64,000 bases of DNA from JASGDC01 sp047608145. GTDB taxonomy: Bacteria > Actinomycetota > Actinomycetes > Actinomycetales > Micrococcaceae. The translations under genes were made by a program, and so were the position numbers. The notes below the pieces were generated by a model. The model was not told where the DNA came from, ran no database searches, and saw nothing but the letters and a program-made list of their open reading frames with translations. Position 1 is the stretch's first letter. Each line of letters starts with the position of its first letter. The stretch covers positions 12,541-76,540 of the forward strand of contig JASGDC010000003.1 of NCBI GenBank assembly GCA_047608145.1, written 5' to 3'. Shown here piece after piece: positions 52,093 to 61,922 of this stretch.

Positions 52093-53400
52093 ATGAGTAA
52101 TTCTATTGCCACAAAAGAGGCTCGCGAAGTCAGTAAATCCACTATTGACACTGAAGCACGTGAGCCTAAAGGGTATCTTCCCAAATTAGGGTTAGCCACC
52201 TACGGTACTGTGCTTCGCACCTCGGTGCCAGCCCTCGGCGGGTTAGCTATCCGATTACAGCACATAAATGACGGTGACGTTAAAAAAGCAACTGCAGAAC
52301 TTGCCATCGTGGCCGGCGTAGGTTCTATTGTGGCGCTATTTAGCCAACCATTAGCTGGCCGGCTCTGTGATAGGACTACTAGCAAGCTTGGCATGCGTCG
52401 CCCTTGGATTCTATTTGGTGCAATCTTCGGCGGGTTAGCCGTTCTTGGAATTGGTCTTGCACCTAATATGCCTACCATTTTAATCATGTGGTGTTTAGCA
52501 CAGCTCTTCTCCAACATGTCGCTAGCGGCCATTACTGCTACTCTCCCAGATCAGGTACCTGAAGCTCGTCGTGGTATTGCATCTAGTCTTTATGGGGCAG
52601 CTACTCCACTAGCAATTTTGACTGGTGCTGTTTTACTTGCCCTGATGCCGACTGATGTAATGAAATTTGGTGTCCCTGGAGCACTTAGTATAGTGTTTGC
52701 TGTATGGTTTGGTCTTACTCTTAAAGATCGTAAACTCAAAAATACTGATGGCTTACCACCATTGACCGCTAAAGATTTTTTAACTTCTTTTATCTTCAAC
52801 CCTAAAAAGTACCCTAACTTTGGTTGGGCATGGTTCTCAAAGTTCTTGCTGATGTTTGGTTATTCATGTGTTGGCACATACCTGGTTCTGTTCTTAGCCG
52901 ATGAATTCGGCATGAACACTAAACAGCAGACCACTTTTAACATGTATGCAAATATAGCTTCTGTAACTGGCATGGTAACATTCTCGTTAATATTTGGTAA
53001 GATTTCCGATCGTGTCGGGAAACGTAAAGTTTTTGTCTTTGCTGGCGGCTTGATTGTAGGCGCTGGAATTCTTCTTATGGCAATCTCACCAATATTTGGG
53101 CATAGCACAGGGCTTGTTGTAATTCTTATTGGTGAAGCAATTATGGGTTCAGGCGCTGGTATTTTCTTCGCTGTTGATTTGGCGCTGTGCACAGAACTTC
53201 TTCCAAGTAAAAACGATACTGCCAAAGACTTAGGAGTACTTAACATTGCTAACACTTTACCACAGTCTTTAGCCCCATTTATTGCCGGGCCAATTATCCT
53301 TTCAGCAGGCCATGACGGCTACATGCTTTGGTTTATCATTGGCTCAATTTTGGCAGTTTTGGGTGGGATAAGTGTGCTAAAGGTAAAAGGTGTTAAATAA
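52093..53400 (+). CDS. MFS transporter under TetR control
   Basis: The 435-residue membrane protein has twelve predicted segments. The cytoplasmic loop 2-3 motif GRLCDRTTSKLGMRRPWILF is the signature of GPH-type sugar:cation symporters and the SLC45-like sucrose carriers. A second copy-like motif, GKISDRVGKRKVFVF, lies between helices 8 and 9. GAAGGAG is placed well before the ATG. Substrate is unknown: sugar uptake is suggested by the motif, drug efflux by the TetR neighbour. Gene and operator form one regulatory unit. Confidence 0.8.
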   Translation: MSNSIATKEAREVSKSTIDTEAREPKGYLPKLGLATYGTVLRTSVPALGGLAIRLQHINDGDVKKATAELAIVAGVGSIVALFSQPLAGRLCDRTTSKLGMRRPWILFGAIFGGLAVLGIGLAPNMPTILIMWCLAQLFSNMSLAAITATLPDQVPEARRGIASSLYGAATPLAILTGAVLLALMPTDVMKFGVPGALSIVFAVWFGLTLKDRKLKNTDGLPPLTAKDFLTSFIFNPKKYPNFGWAWFSKFLLMFGYSCVGTYLVLFLADEFGMNTKQQTTFNMYANIASVTGMVTFSLIFGKISDRVGKRKVFVFAGGLIVGAGILLMAISPIFGHSTGLVVILIGEAIMGSGAGIFFAVDLALCTELLPSKNDTAKDLGVLNIANTLPQSLAPFIAGPIILSAGHDGYMLWFIIGSILAVLGGISVLKVKGVK

Positions 53401-53490
53401 CTTTAATGAACGAAGTGACACAAAAGATCCACTGTTCCAACATGGACATGGTCTTAGCTATAATTCAAAGTAAATAGCAACTAAAAAATT

Positions 53491-53540
53491 AGTGACCTTC
53501 TTAATTTGCCTCCCACGAGAAATAAGAAGGTCACTTTTAT
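53491..53540. terminator. Bidirectional terminator between the MFS and glycerophosphodiesterase genes
   Basis: AGTGACCTTCTTA pairs with TAAGAAGGTCACT over 13 bp. TTTTATTT follows on the plus strand and AATTTTTT on the minus strand, so it suits both convergent genes. Confidence 0.85.
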
Positions 53541-53557
53541 TTACAAAATTAATTGCA

Positions 53558-54316
53558 TTACCATTGGTTACGCCTAATTAACTCCTCTTTAAGTAAATCT
53601 GCACGGTCTGTGAAAATACCATCAACGCCCATATCTAATAACTTTTGCATCTGTGCTACATCGTTCACTGTCCACACATAAACTGGTAAGTTTGCAGCTT
53701 TAGCTTTAGTCACAAATCTTGGAGTTACGAAATCTTTACCTTTATATGTTAGTGGAACATTCAGTGCGTCAAAATCCCAGTTCCGATTAATAGGCAAATA
53801 TGAAGCAGCTTTAAATAGTGCGACATGAGTAACACCAGAAGAAGTTGCCGTTCGTTTCGTAAGCTTACTTAACACTGCTTTTCGGCGTTTATCTGCAAAA
53901 GAAGCGACACAAATTCGATCATGACATTGCAACTTTTCAATAACTGTCACAAAAGGCTCTATAGCCTCTTCGGTTTTAATGTCTATATTGAAGAATTGGT
54001 CAGGGAAAGTTTCTAAAACTTCTACCAAAGTAGGGATTGGATCACTTTCACTAAGCTCAAGTTTTGCAATCTCAGCCATAGTGAAATCTTTAATTACACC
54101 CTCGATACCGAGCATTCGCTTAGTATCGTCATCATGGAATATTACTAGCTCACCATCTTTTGTTCCTTGAACATCAGTCTCTAAGTAAGTATATCCTAGA
54201 TTTACTGCATTTTGGAATGCACGAATACTATTTTCTGATACTTTATTTTCAGCAACACCTACAAATCCGCGGTGCGCTAGTCCTATTGGAGCATTATTTT
54301 CAAAGAAAGGTAGCAT
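53558..54316 (-). CDS. Glycerophosphodiester phosphodiesterase
   Basis: The enzyme hydrolyses glycerophosphodiesters to glycerol 3-phosphate and an alcohol. The 252-residue product has LAHRGFVGVAENKVSENS with the catalytic His, YLETDVQGTKDGELVIFHDD with metal ligands E and D and a second His, and the usual VYVWTVNDVAQMQKLLDMGV. There is no signal peptide, so it is cytoplasmic. The start follows TATAAT by 8 nt. Confidence 0.93.
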   Translation of the reverse strand: MLPFFENNAPIGLAHRGFVGVAENKVSENSIRAFQNAVNLGYTYLETDVQGTKDGELVIFHDDDTKRMLGIEGVIKDFTMAEIAKLELSESDPIPTLVEVLETFPDQFFNIDIKTEEAIEPFVTVIEKLQCHDRICVASFADKRRKAVLSKLTKRTATSSGVTHVALFKAASYLPINRNWDFDALNVPLTYKGKDFVTPRFVTKAKAANLPVYVWTVNDVAQMQKLLDMGVDGIFTDRADLLKEELIRRNQW

Positions 54317-54330
54317 AGAACATAATTATA
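54317..54330 (-). promoter_or_regulatory. -10 box for a leaderless glycerophosphodiesterase mRNA
   Basis: TATAAT (54325-54330, minus strand) ends 8 nt before the ATG, with no Shine-Dalgarno. Confidence 0.4.
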
Positions 54331-54393
54331 GCGTGCTTGGAGCCTATCAATTTGGTAAATTAGGGTAAGAATAGAAAACAAGGAGTATGCTTA

Positions 54394-55200
54394 ATGGGAC
54401 TAATGGATAAGTTCGAAAATGCTATTGAAAAAGGTATTCGTACGACGTTTAACCGCGGAGACAATGAACTTTCTCCAGTAGATATTGCAAATCGGCTACG
54501 TAGAGAAATGGATGCTAAGGCAATGAGTCTGTCAGAAGGACGCACTATAGCACCAAACCTATTTGAAATTGATTTAAGCGCTGAAGATTTTAGCCGTGCA
54601 CAAAATTGGGGCGCAGCATTGGCAGATGAGCTTTGCGAAGTTGGCCTTGAACATGCTAAAAATCAGAGCTACCATCTTTCTGGGTCGCTTAGCGTGACTT
54701 TTGGTGAAGATGAAGAACTGAAACGCGGAATTTTTAATATCGAATCATACATCGTAAAAGACGGTGAAAATGAACCTACCACTCCTGCTGGTAGTTATGA
54801 AAATGAAGCTGACCATGCTGCTGACTATAACAGCCCAACTGCTAACGAAACTAGTCAAACAACAGTAATGCCTGATTCACAAGCAGCAACTGTAGCAGTA
54901 CCTGAATCACCAAAACAACAAGCAGTTATTGATTTAGACGGACAGCGTTACACACTGAATGCTTCAGCTATCATTATTGGTCGTTCAACTACTTCAGATA
55001 TCATGCTTGATGACCCTGGAGTTTCACGTCGCCATCTTGAAGTTCAAGTTAAAGGTAATAAAGCTTATGCGATTGATTTAGGTTCTACAAATGGTACTTT
55101 CGTAAATGGTCGTAAGCTACAAGGTAGCACAGAGTTAAAAGACGGATCTACACTAGCAATTGGACATGCAAAAGCTGTTTTCCGCTGGTTAGATAGTTAG
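54394..55200 (+). CDS. fhaA: FhaA, DUF3662 and FHA domain protein
   Basis: FhaA is an adaptor that reads threonine phosphorylation by PknB-type kinases and influences peptidoglycan synthesis. The 268-residue product has the actinobacterial DUF3662 domain (about 1-125; GLMDKFENAIEKGIRTTFNR). An acidic linker follows (about 126-170). The C-terminal FHA domain (about 176-268) carries GRSTTSDI, SRRHLEV and GSTNGTFVNG, the phosphothreonine-binding motifs. AAGGAG precedes the ATG. It heads the fhaA-fhaB-pstP-rodA-pbpA-pknA-pknB operon. Confidence 0.95.
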   Translation: MGLMDKFENAIEKGIRTTFNRGDNELSPVDIANRLRREMDAKAMSLSEGRTIAPNLFEIDLSAEDFSRAQNWGAALADELCEVGLEHAKNQSYHLSGSLSVTFGEDEELKRGIFNIESYIVKDGENEPTTPAGSYENEADHAADYNSPTANETSQTTVMPDSQAATVAVPESPKQQAVIDLDGQRYTLNASAIIIGRSTTSDIMLDDPGVSRRHLEVQVKGNKAYAIDLGSTNGTFVNGRKLQGSTELKDGSTLAIGHAKAVFRWLDS

Positions 55201-55202
55201 TA

Positions 55203-55694
55203 ATGCTGAACGAGTTAACTCTTACTGTCTTTAAATACCTATTCCTATTGTTATTGTGGAGTGGGGTCGCTGGTGTTGCCATTGTTGCAAAAAATGATTT
55301 AGCAATCGGCACTCGCTTTGGTGATGCTAGGAAACGACTTTTACCTGACAAATCTGAAAAAGAAACCAGTGAAGTTAACTCAGAATATACTCCTGTGCGA
55401 GAACGACCAGACAAATTGCTTGTCACAGCAGGACCTAAAATGGGCACTGTGATCCCCCTTGATTCACAGGCTATCATTATTGGGCGCGCTGAAGACTCTA
55501 CTATCGTACTAGACGATGATTATGCCTCAGGACGTCACGCACGTCTTTTCCCACAAGGAAGTCGTTGGTTTATTGAAGATTTAGGCTCGACTAATGGAAC
55601 TTACCTAAATGGTCTACCATTATCTAGGGCAGCCCCTGTAGACTTGAATACACCGATAAAAATTGGCCAAACTACTATTGAACTGAGAAAATGA
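55203..55694 (+). CDS. fhaB: FhaB, membrane-anchored FHA domain protein
   Basis: FhaB (FipA) links kinase signalling to cell division and wall growth. The 163-residue product has one N-terminal membrane helix (YLFLLLLWSGVAGVAIVA), a short linker, and an FHA domain with IIGRAEDS, ASGRHARLF and GSTNGTYLNG. It starts 3 nt after the fhaA stop and ends with a 4-bp overlap with pstP, so it is translationally coupled. Confidence 0.95.
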   Translation: MLNELTLTVFKYLFLLLLWSGVAGVAIVAKNDLAIGTRFGDARKRLLPDKSEKETSEVNSEYTPVRERPDKLLVTAGPKMGTVIPLDSQAIIIGRAEDSTIVLDDDYASGRHARLFPQGSRWFIEDLGSTNGTYLNGLPLSRAAPVDLNTPIKIGQTTIELRK

Positions 55695-57172
55695 GCGAAT
55701 CAAATATCCACCTAGCGCTTGCAGCAGCTTCCCATGTGGGCCTAGTGCGTGCTAATAACCAGGACTCTGGATATGCCGGACAAAACTTTGTAGTTGTTGC
55801 TGATGGCATGGGTGGTCATGCTGGTGGCGATGTTGCCAGTGCTACGACCGTTCTCAATTTAATGCCAATAGATAAAGATTACGGTGAGCATATAGATACG
55901 GTATTACCTGATGAAATTCAAAATGCAAATGCTTATTTGAGTCAAACTGTTGCAGAACACCCACAGCTTAAAGGCATGGGAACTACAGTTACTGCTGGAT
56001 TAATATCTGGAAACAGAATGCATCTAGCTCATATTGGTGACTCTAGAGCATACCGCCTTAAAGGTGAAGAATTTACTCAAATTACCAAAGACCATACTTT
56101 CGTACAACGCTTAGTTGACGAGGGGAAACTCGCCCCAGAAGATGTAGAACATCACCCACAGAAAAATGTCATTTTACGCGTCCTAGGTGATGTATCAGCA
56201 ACTCCGGAATTAGATTTGACTGACTACACTTTAACTTCTGGTGAACGTTGGTTATTTTGCTCCGATGGTTTACCAGCAGTAGTTCACAATAATGAGATAG
56301 AAGATAAACTTCGCAATATTGAAAATTTACAGGATGCTGTTAATAGCTTGATAGAGCTAACGCTTCAAGGTGGTTCCCCAGATAACGTAACAATTGTTGC
56401 TTTTGAAGTAAAAGAGGAAGCACCTAAAGCGGAGCACCGTTTTCTCATCGGTGCAGCTGCCGAAGTTGACCGTTTGGAAATTTTAGCTAATACTCCATTA
56501 GCTGAACGATCACATAAGTTTTTGGAGACTGGGGAAGTAACCGAAGCCCCTACCCTAGAAAGCGAAGCACCAACACAACAAACAAAGCAGGTGCCACCAG
56601 CTGACCCAAAAGCTAAAACTTCAGAAACAAAGTCAGAGGCCGTTTCTGAAGATAGCAACACAGCTGCTACTGATACCGAAATTAAAGCACCTGAAGTTAA
56701 GGCATCTGGAACTACACCAAAAGTATCTCCAGACAAACCTAGTGCCTCAAAAAAACTTAGCACGAAATTTCAAATACTAATATTTAGTCTCCTTACAGTT
56801 TTATTATTAGCTGCTGCCACAATTATCGGACTCCAGCACACCAGTAAAAATCATTACTATGTCGGAGTAAATAATGCAAACGTTGCTATCTACCAAGGTT
56901 ATACCCGAAATATCGGTCCAGTTAAACTCTCTAAAGTTTACGAAACTAGCGATATTGAAGTAGCTAATTTAAACGAGTATGCTGAACAGCAAGTGCAGGA
57001 TAAAATCCAAGCCAACAACTTAGATGACGCTAAACGCATTGTCACTAACCTACATAGCCCAGATTTACAAAAACAATGTGCTACCACTGTTAAAGGTAAA
57101 AAACCTCCAAGCTGTAAACCTACACCAACCGGTAGTCCGAGTCCCGTTCATAACACCAACGAGGATAAATAG
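55691..57172 (+). CDS. pstP: PP2C-family Ser/Thr protein phosphatase PstP
   Basis: PstP removes phosphate from PknA/PknB and their targets. The 493-residue protein has an N-terminal PP2C catalytic domain (about 1-240; NNQDSGYAG, VADGMGGHAGGD, HIGDSRAYRL, GGSPDNVTIVAF) with the metal-binding Asp residues. A long Thr/Glu/Lys-rich linker follows (about 275-355), then one transmembrane helix (ILIFSLLTVLLLAAATIIGL) and an extracellular domain. Domain order matches actinobacterial PstP. It overlaps fhaB by 4 bp. Confidence 0.95.
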   Translation: MSESNIHLALAAASHVGLVRANNQDSGYAGQNFVVVADGMGGHAGGDVASATTVLNLMPIDKDYGEHIDTVLPDEIQNANAYLSQTVAEHPQLKGMGTTVTAGLISGNRMHLAHIGDSRAYRLKGEEFTQITKDHTFVQRLVDEGKLAPEDVEHHPQKNVILRVLGDVSATPELDLTDYTLTSGERWLFCSDGLPAVVHNNEIEDKLRNIENLQDAVNSLIELTLQGGSPDNVTIVAFEVKEEAPKAEHRFLIGAAAEVDRLEILANTPLAERSHKFLETGEVTEAPTLESEAPTQQTKQVPPADPKAKTSETKSEAVSEDSNTAATDTEIKAPEVKASGTTPKVSPDKPSASKKLSTKFQILIFSLLTVLLLAAATIIGLQHTSKNHYYVGVNNANVAIYQGYTRNIGPVKLSKVYETSDIEVANLNEYAEQQVQDKIQANNLDDAKRIVTNLHSPDLQKQCATTVKGKKPPSCKPTPTGSPSPVHNTNEDK

Positions 57173-57186
57173 CTGACAGGTGTAAC

Positions 57187-58608
57187 ATGAGCGCTATAAA
57201 ACTTCCCACCAGACGCAACTTAGAAGCCTTCCTTTTACTCATTGCTTTAGCGACGGCTTTTTTTGCGTACTTTCTAGTTGAAATGCAATATTCAGATCAT
57301 TTCAAAAATGAAAACTGGATATTTATGAGTGCTATTGCATTTGTTGTTTACTTGTTCCATTTATTCTTGCGTTTGAAGTTACCATACTCTGATCCAGTAA
57401 TTCTGCCAATTGCCGTGACACTCAATGGCTTAGGTCTAGTAATGATTCAACGTATCGACCTAGCAAATGTCTCTAACCAATACTGGACTAACGCAGCACC
57501 AAGACAGTTTATCTGGACCTTTGTGGCAATTGCGATAGCTACATTTGTAGTAATTTTCCTAAAAGATTATCGAATTTTGCGTCGTTACACATACGTCATG
57601 CTTATTATCAGTGCCGTATTACTTATCTCTCCTATGATTCCTGGGCTAGGGCAGCAGATTAATGGAGCTCGTGTTTGGATTAAAATTGGACCAATGTCAT
57701 TCCAACCAGGTGAAATTGCCAAAATTACTCTAGCAATATTCTTCGCTGGCTACTTATCCTCTAACCGAGATTTAATCCTATTAGCTGGGAAAAAAGTCCT
57801 TGGTATGCGTTTTCCACGTTTTAAAGATATGGCACCAATGCTTCTAGTTTGGATGGCTAGTGTGGGAATCCTAGTACTACAACGTGACCTAGGTACCGCA
57901 ATGTTGTATTTTGGCCTGTTCATGTCCATGCTCTACATTGCTACTGGTCGGACCAGCTGGATTTTGATTGGTCTTGCTTTAATAAGTGTTGCAGTATTCT
58001 TTGTGGCTCATATTTTTGTACATGTTGGAGACAGGTTCCAGATATGGATGCATGCTTTTGACGATGACATCTATAATCGACAGTTTGGCGGTAGCTACCA
58101 AGTCGTTCAAGGGATTTTTGGACTTTCATACGGTGGTATCACTGGCACTGGCTTAGGTGCCGGACGTCCATTCATAGTGCCATTTTCAAATAGTGATTTC
58201 ATCATGACTTCTTTTGGTGAAGAGCTTGGGTTAACTGGAACTCTGGCTATGCTCTGCTTATTCTTCTTATTTGCAATCCGAGGTTTCCGCACCGGAATTT
58301 CCAACCGCGATGCTTTCGGAAAATTACTAATTAGTGGGCTATCTTTTGCGTTTGCATGGCAATGCTTCATCATTATCGGTGGCGTTACACTCCTAATCCC
58401 ACTAACTGGTTTAACTACTCCATTCTTATCAGCAGGAGGTTCTTCACTCGTAGCTAACTGGATAATAATTGCTCTGATTTTACTAGTATCACATAACTCA
58501 AGAAGGCCACAATCTGAAGATTTCAATCCAGCTATGATTCCGACTTTTACTGATACTCCATTGATACCAGAGGAAGGAGAACGTGAAGATGAACCGATCC
58601 ATTCGTAA
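57187..58608 (+). CDS. rodA: Peptidoglycan glycosyltransferase RodA (SEDS family)
   Basis: The SEDS-family polymerase makes glycan strands from lipid II for cell-wall elongation. The 473-residue membrane protein has about ten to twelve segments, the FQPGEIAKITLAIFFAGYL motif with its conserved Lys/Glu, and the late GEELGLTGTLAML and LTTPFLSAGGSSL motifs. It sits immediately before pbpA, its partner transpeptidase, and overlaps that gene by 20 bp. Confidence 0.94.
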   Translation: MSAIKLPTRRNLEAFLLLIALATAFFAYFLVEMQYSDHFKNENWIFMSAIAFVVYLFHLFLRLKLPYSDPVILPIAVTLNGLGLVMIQRIDLANVSNQYWTNAAPRQFIWTFVAIAIATFVVIFLKDYRILRRYTYVMLIISAVLLISPMIPGLGQQINGARVWIKIGPMSFQPGEIAKITLAIFFAGYLSSNRDLILLAGKKVLGMRFPRFKDMAPMLLVWMASVGILVLQRDLGTAMLYFGLFMSMLYIATGRTSWILIGLALISVAVFFVAHIFVHVGDRFQIWMHAFDDDIYNRQFGGSYQVVQGIFGLSYGGITGTGLGAGRPFIVPFSNSDFIMTSFGEELGLTGTLAMLCLFFLFAIRGFRTGISNRDAFGKLLISGLSFAFAWQCFIIIGGVTLLIPLTGLTTPFLSAGGSSLVANWIIIALILLVSHNSRRPQSEDFNPAMIPTFTDTPLIPEEGEREDEPIHS

Positions 58609-60040
58609 TGTAGCCGTTGCAACCTTCGTATTATTCACTCTCCTAGTAGGGTCACTTAGTTTTAGGCAATTTTTTGATGCACCAAAGCTTAACGCTGATA
58701 AACGTAATACTCGAGAAACTATTAAGCAATTCAGTGAAAATCGAGGTGCAATTTTAGTCGATGGTAAACCAATTGCCCAATCTACTCCTTCAAAAGACCA
58801 ATATAATTATCAACGCCAATATACCCAAGGGCCTTTATATGCCCCATTAACAGGTTTCTTCTCCTTAATTTACGGCACTTCTGGGCTTGAATCTGAGCTG
58901 GATTCTGACCTGCTTCCGCAAAGTAACAGTATCTTTAATAGTCAGCTATTACAAAAAACTGCAGGTACTAATAGAACCTCTGCTGTGGAACTAACAATTG
59001 ATCCAGACTTACAACTTGCTGCATATAATGCACTGGGAGATTATAAAGGTGCAGCTGTTGCAATGGATCCCAAAACTGGAAATATTCTTGCGATGGTATC
59101 TAAACCTTCTTATGATCCAAATTCCTTAGCAAGCCATGATGGAGCCACCGTTAACAATTCTTATAAAAAGCTAGTTGCAGATCCACAACAACCACTAATT
59201 AACCGTGCTATTGCAGGTAACTTATACGCTCCTGGATCTACTTTTAAACTTGTGGTTGCCGCAGCTGCTCTTGAATCAGGCAAGTATAAAGAAGGCACTA
59301 TGGTTGAAGGACGTTCTCCAATCACACTTCCTGGCACTCATACTTCTTTACCAAATGATGGTGATGTAAATTGTGGTAATCAAGAAAAAGTGCCACTTAA
59401 GATTGCTTTAGCATATAGTTGTAACACTGCTTTTGCCACTGTTGGCATTGCACTAGGGAATCCTGCGCTTACTGAAATGACAAATAAATTTGGTTTTGGC
59501 AAAGAACTTGATATTCCACTTTCAGTGACTCCTAGCAGTTTCCCTACTAAAATGAATAATTCTCAGTTAGGTACTAGCGCTATCGGGCAGTGGAATGTTA
59601 AAGAAACTCCATTGCAAGTTACTATGAACACCGCAGCTATCGCAAATAAAGGTGTAATGATGAAACCTAATCTTGTTAAAGATGTACGTGGCCCCGATAT
59701 GAACGTTACTAAACAAACAAAACCAGAAAAATATTTACAACCAATATCTGCAAATACTGCAAGTAAAATTACAGATATGATGAAGTACTCCGTATCAAAC
59801 GGTGTAGCTTGGCAAGCTAATATCCCTGGTGCTGATGTTGCCGGCAAAACTGGCACAGCTGAAACCACAGCGAATGGAAAATATAATTTATCTTTCACCG
59901 GATTTGCACCTGCAAGTGACCCTAAAATAGCGGTTACTGTAGTAGTTGAACAAGGTGGAGATGCTACTACTGAAGCCAGTGGTTCGTCTGTAGCAATCCC
60001 CGTTGCTAACGAAATTATGAAAGAGGCGCTAAACAAATGA
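58589..60040 (+). CDS. pbpA: Penicillin-binding protein PbpA (transpeptidase)
   Basis: This class B penicillin-binding protein cross-links peptidoglycan. From ATG 58589 the product has 483 residues. An N-terminal membrane anchor (VAVATFVLFTLLVGSLSF) precedes a dimerisation region and the transpeptidase domain with SxxK (STFK in APGSTFKLV), SxN (SCN in AYSCNTAF) and KTG (KTGTAE). I chose ATG 58589, which has GGAAGGAG 9-10 nt before it, over GTG 58583. It overlaps rodA by 20 bp and pknA by 4 bp. Confidence 0.94.
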   Translation: MNRSIRNVAVATFVLFTLLVGSLSFRQFFDAPKLNADKRNTRETIKQFSENRGAILVDGKPIAQSTPSKDQYNYQRQYTQGPLYAPLTGFFSLIYGTSGLESELDSDLLPQSNSIFNSQLLQKTAGTNRTSAVELTIDPDLQLAAYNALGDYKGAAVAMDPKTGNILAMVSKPSYDPNSLASHDGATVNNSYKKLVADPQQPLINRAIAGNLYAPGSTFKLVVAAAALESGKYKEGTMVEGRSPITLPGTHTSLPNDGDVNCGNQEKVPLKIALAYSCNTAFATVGIALGNPALTEMTNKFGFGKELDIPLSVTPSSFPTKMNNSQLGTSAIGQWNVKETPLQVTMNTAAIANKGVMMKPNLVKDVRGPDMNVTKQTKPEKYLQPISANTASKITDMMKYSVSNGVAWQANIPGADVAGKTGTAETTANGKYNLSFTGFAPASDPKIAVTVVVEQGGDATTEASGSSVAIPVANEIMKEALNK

Positions 60041-61917
60041 GACCGCATGTAGGCCTACTACTAGGCAATCGCTTTAAGTTAACGCAGCGTATCGCAATTG
60101 GCGGTATGGGCGAAGTGTGGAAAGCTAACGACACAATTTTGCATCGTGAAGTCGCTATTAAAATTCTTAAAGAAGAGTATATGGGAGACACTGGTTTCCT
60201 AGAACGTTTCCGTGCGGAAGCCCGAAATACTGCTTTACTACATAATAGCGGTATTGCTCATGTTTTCGATTATGGTGAAGAAGCTGGTAGTGCCTATCTG
60301 GTAATGGAATTGGTACACGGAGAACCACTTTCAAACCTAATCGATCGCGATCCACATTTCTCAGTAGATGAAGCCCTAGATTACGTTGGCCAGACTGCTC
60401 GCGCCCTTTCTGAAGCCCATGAACTAGGTCTAATTCACCGTGACATCAAGCCAGGTAACTTGATGATCACTCCTGATAATCAAGTTAAAATTACGGACTT
60501 TGGTATCTCACGTATTGCAAACCAAGTACCACTTACTGCTACTGGGCAAGTTATGGGTACTGCTCAATACCTAGCTCCTGAGCAAGCAACAGGTAAACCA
60601 GCTACCGGTTCTTCAGATATTTACGCGCTAGGTATTATCGGTTATGAAATGTTAGCTGGTGAACGTCCGTTCACTGGTGACTCTCAAGTAGCTATCGCAC
60701 TTGCACAAGTTAATGAAGAACCGCCACCACTTCCTGATTCAACTCCAGAACCAGTACGTAATCTAGTAATGGCGATGCTAGAAAAAGATCCAGAAAAGCG
60801 CCCGGACGATGCTGAAGCAATTAGCGAAGCTTGCGATGCGTTACGCCGTAATGATATGGAAACTGCAACTATTGCTATTCCAGCAATAGGTACTGCAGCA
60901 ACTCAAATTATTAATCCGGAAGACGAAGCTTCTACTACTGTTATGGATCAAAATGAACCAGCTACTGCACTCATGACTCAACAGGCAGAAATCCCGGCGA
61001 CTCGTGCGATGACGAAAACTCAGCATCGCCAAGAGGTAGCACCAAAGGTAACTACTAGTTCTTTGGAACTTAACGAGCCAGAAGATGAAGAAGAACACGC
61101 GCCACTTCGCAATTATGAAAAACCAAAGAAAAAACGGAAATGGACAGCTCCGCTAATTCTTTTGCTTTTACTACTAATTGGTACTGGTGTATACGGTTTG
61201 ATACGTTCAGGTTATATTAACTTCAACTCACCAAACCCAAATCCTTCTGTAAGTGACACTTCAACTCCAGAGCCAAGTTTATTGAACTTAGATTCTGATA
61301 ACTACATAAATCAGCCATACGATACGGTTAACAGTCAATTAACTAGCATGGGACTCAAAGTAAAGAAACAAGATATAGAATCTGACCAAACTCAAGCAGG
61401 TTATGTAACTGATATAGACCCTAGTGGTAGTGTAAAAACTGGAGATACAATTACCGTATCAGTAGCTAAATCTCCAGTCTCAGTAACTATTCCTGATTTA
61501 TCTAGTTACACCCAAGATGCTGCAACTCAAGCGTTGCAACAGCTAGGTTTGAATGTGACAGTGCAACAGGTAAACAGTGACTCAGTACCGGCAGGTCAAG
61601 TAGTAGGTACTAATCCAGGTAGTGGCACTAATGTAACTCCTGACTCTTCAGTAGCAGTACAAATTTCTACTGGACCAAACCCACAAGCCGCACCAAGTAA
61701 TAGTCAACAAGATAATGAGGATGCGAATCAAAACGACCAAGCAGATAATAGTCAGCAAAACTCATCTCAATCAGCTGCTCCCACTGACAGTGCCACCCCA
61801 TCTCAATCAGCAGTACCATCTCAATCCGCTAGCGCTCAAAGTGATGATGCTAATGCTGCCTCACCTAGTGCAAGTGCATCTAGCTCACTTACCTCAAGTG
61901 ACAATGAGGGTAATTAA
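60037..61917 (+). CDS. pknA: Ser/Thr protein kinase PknA-like with PASTA domains
   Basis: This Hanks-type membrane kinase controls cell shape and division. Residues 12-270 form the kinase domain, with a glycine-rich loop (AIGGMGEVW), HRDIKPGN, DFGIS and an APE-like LAPEQATG. A juxtamembrane linker and one transmembrane helix (APLILLLLLLIGTGVYGLI) follow, then two PASTA repeats outside (LDSDNYINQPYDTVNSQL and IPDLSSYTQDAATQALQQLG regions). The tail is Ser/Gln/Asn-rich low complexity. Mycobacterial PknA lacks PASTA; in other actinobacteria the upstream kinase can carry them, so the name rests on gene order. Confidence 0.9.
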   Translation: MRPHVGLLLGNRFKLTQRIAIGGMGEVWKANDTILHREVAIKILKEEYMGDTGFLERFRAEARNTALLHNSGIAHVFDYGEEAGSAYLVMELVHGEPLSNLIDRDPHFSVDEALDYVGQTARALSEAHELGLIHRDIKPGNLMITPDNQVKITDFGISRIANQVPLTATGQVMGTAQYLAPEQATGKPATGSSDIYALGIIGYEMLAGERPFTGDSQVAIALAQVNEEPPPLPDSTPEPVRNLVMAMLEKDPEKRPDDAEAISEACDALRRNDMETATIAIPAIGTAATQIINPEDEASTTVMDQNEPATALMTQQAEIPATRAMTKTQHRQEVAPKVTTSSLELNEPEDEEEHAPLRNYEKPKKKRKWTAPLILLLLLLIGTGVYGLIRSGYINFNSPNPNPSVSDTSTPEPSLLNLDSDNYINQPYDTVNSQLTSMGLKVKKQDIESDQTQAGYVTDIDPSGSVKTGDTITVSVAKSPVSVTIPDLSSYTQDAATQALQQLGLNVTVQQVNSDSVPAGQVVGTNPGSGTNVTPDSSVAVQISTGPNPQAAPSNSQQDNEDANQNDQADNSQQNSSQSAAPTDSATPSQSAVPSQSASAQSDDANAASPSASASSSLTSSDNEGN

Positions 61918-61922
61918 CTCCG

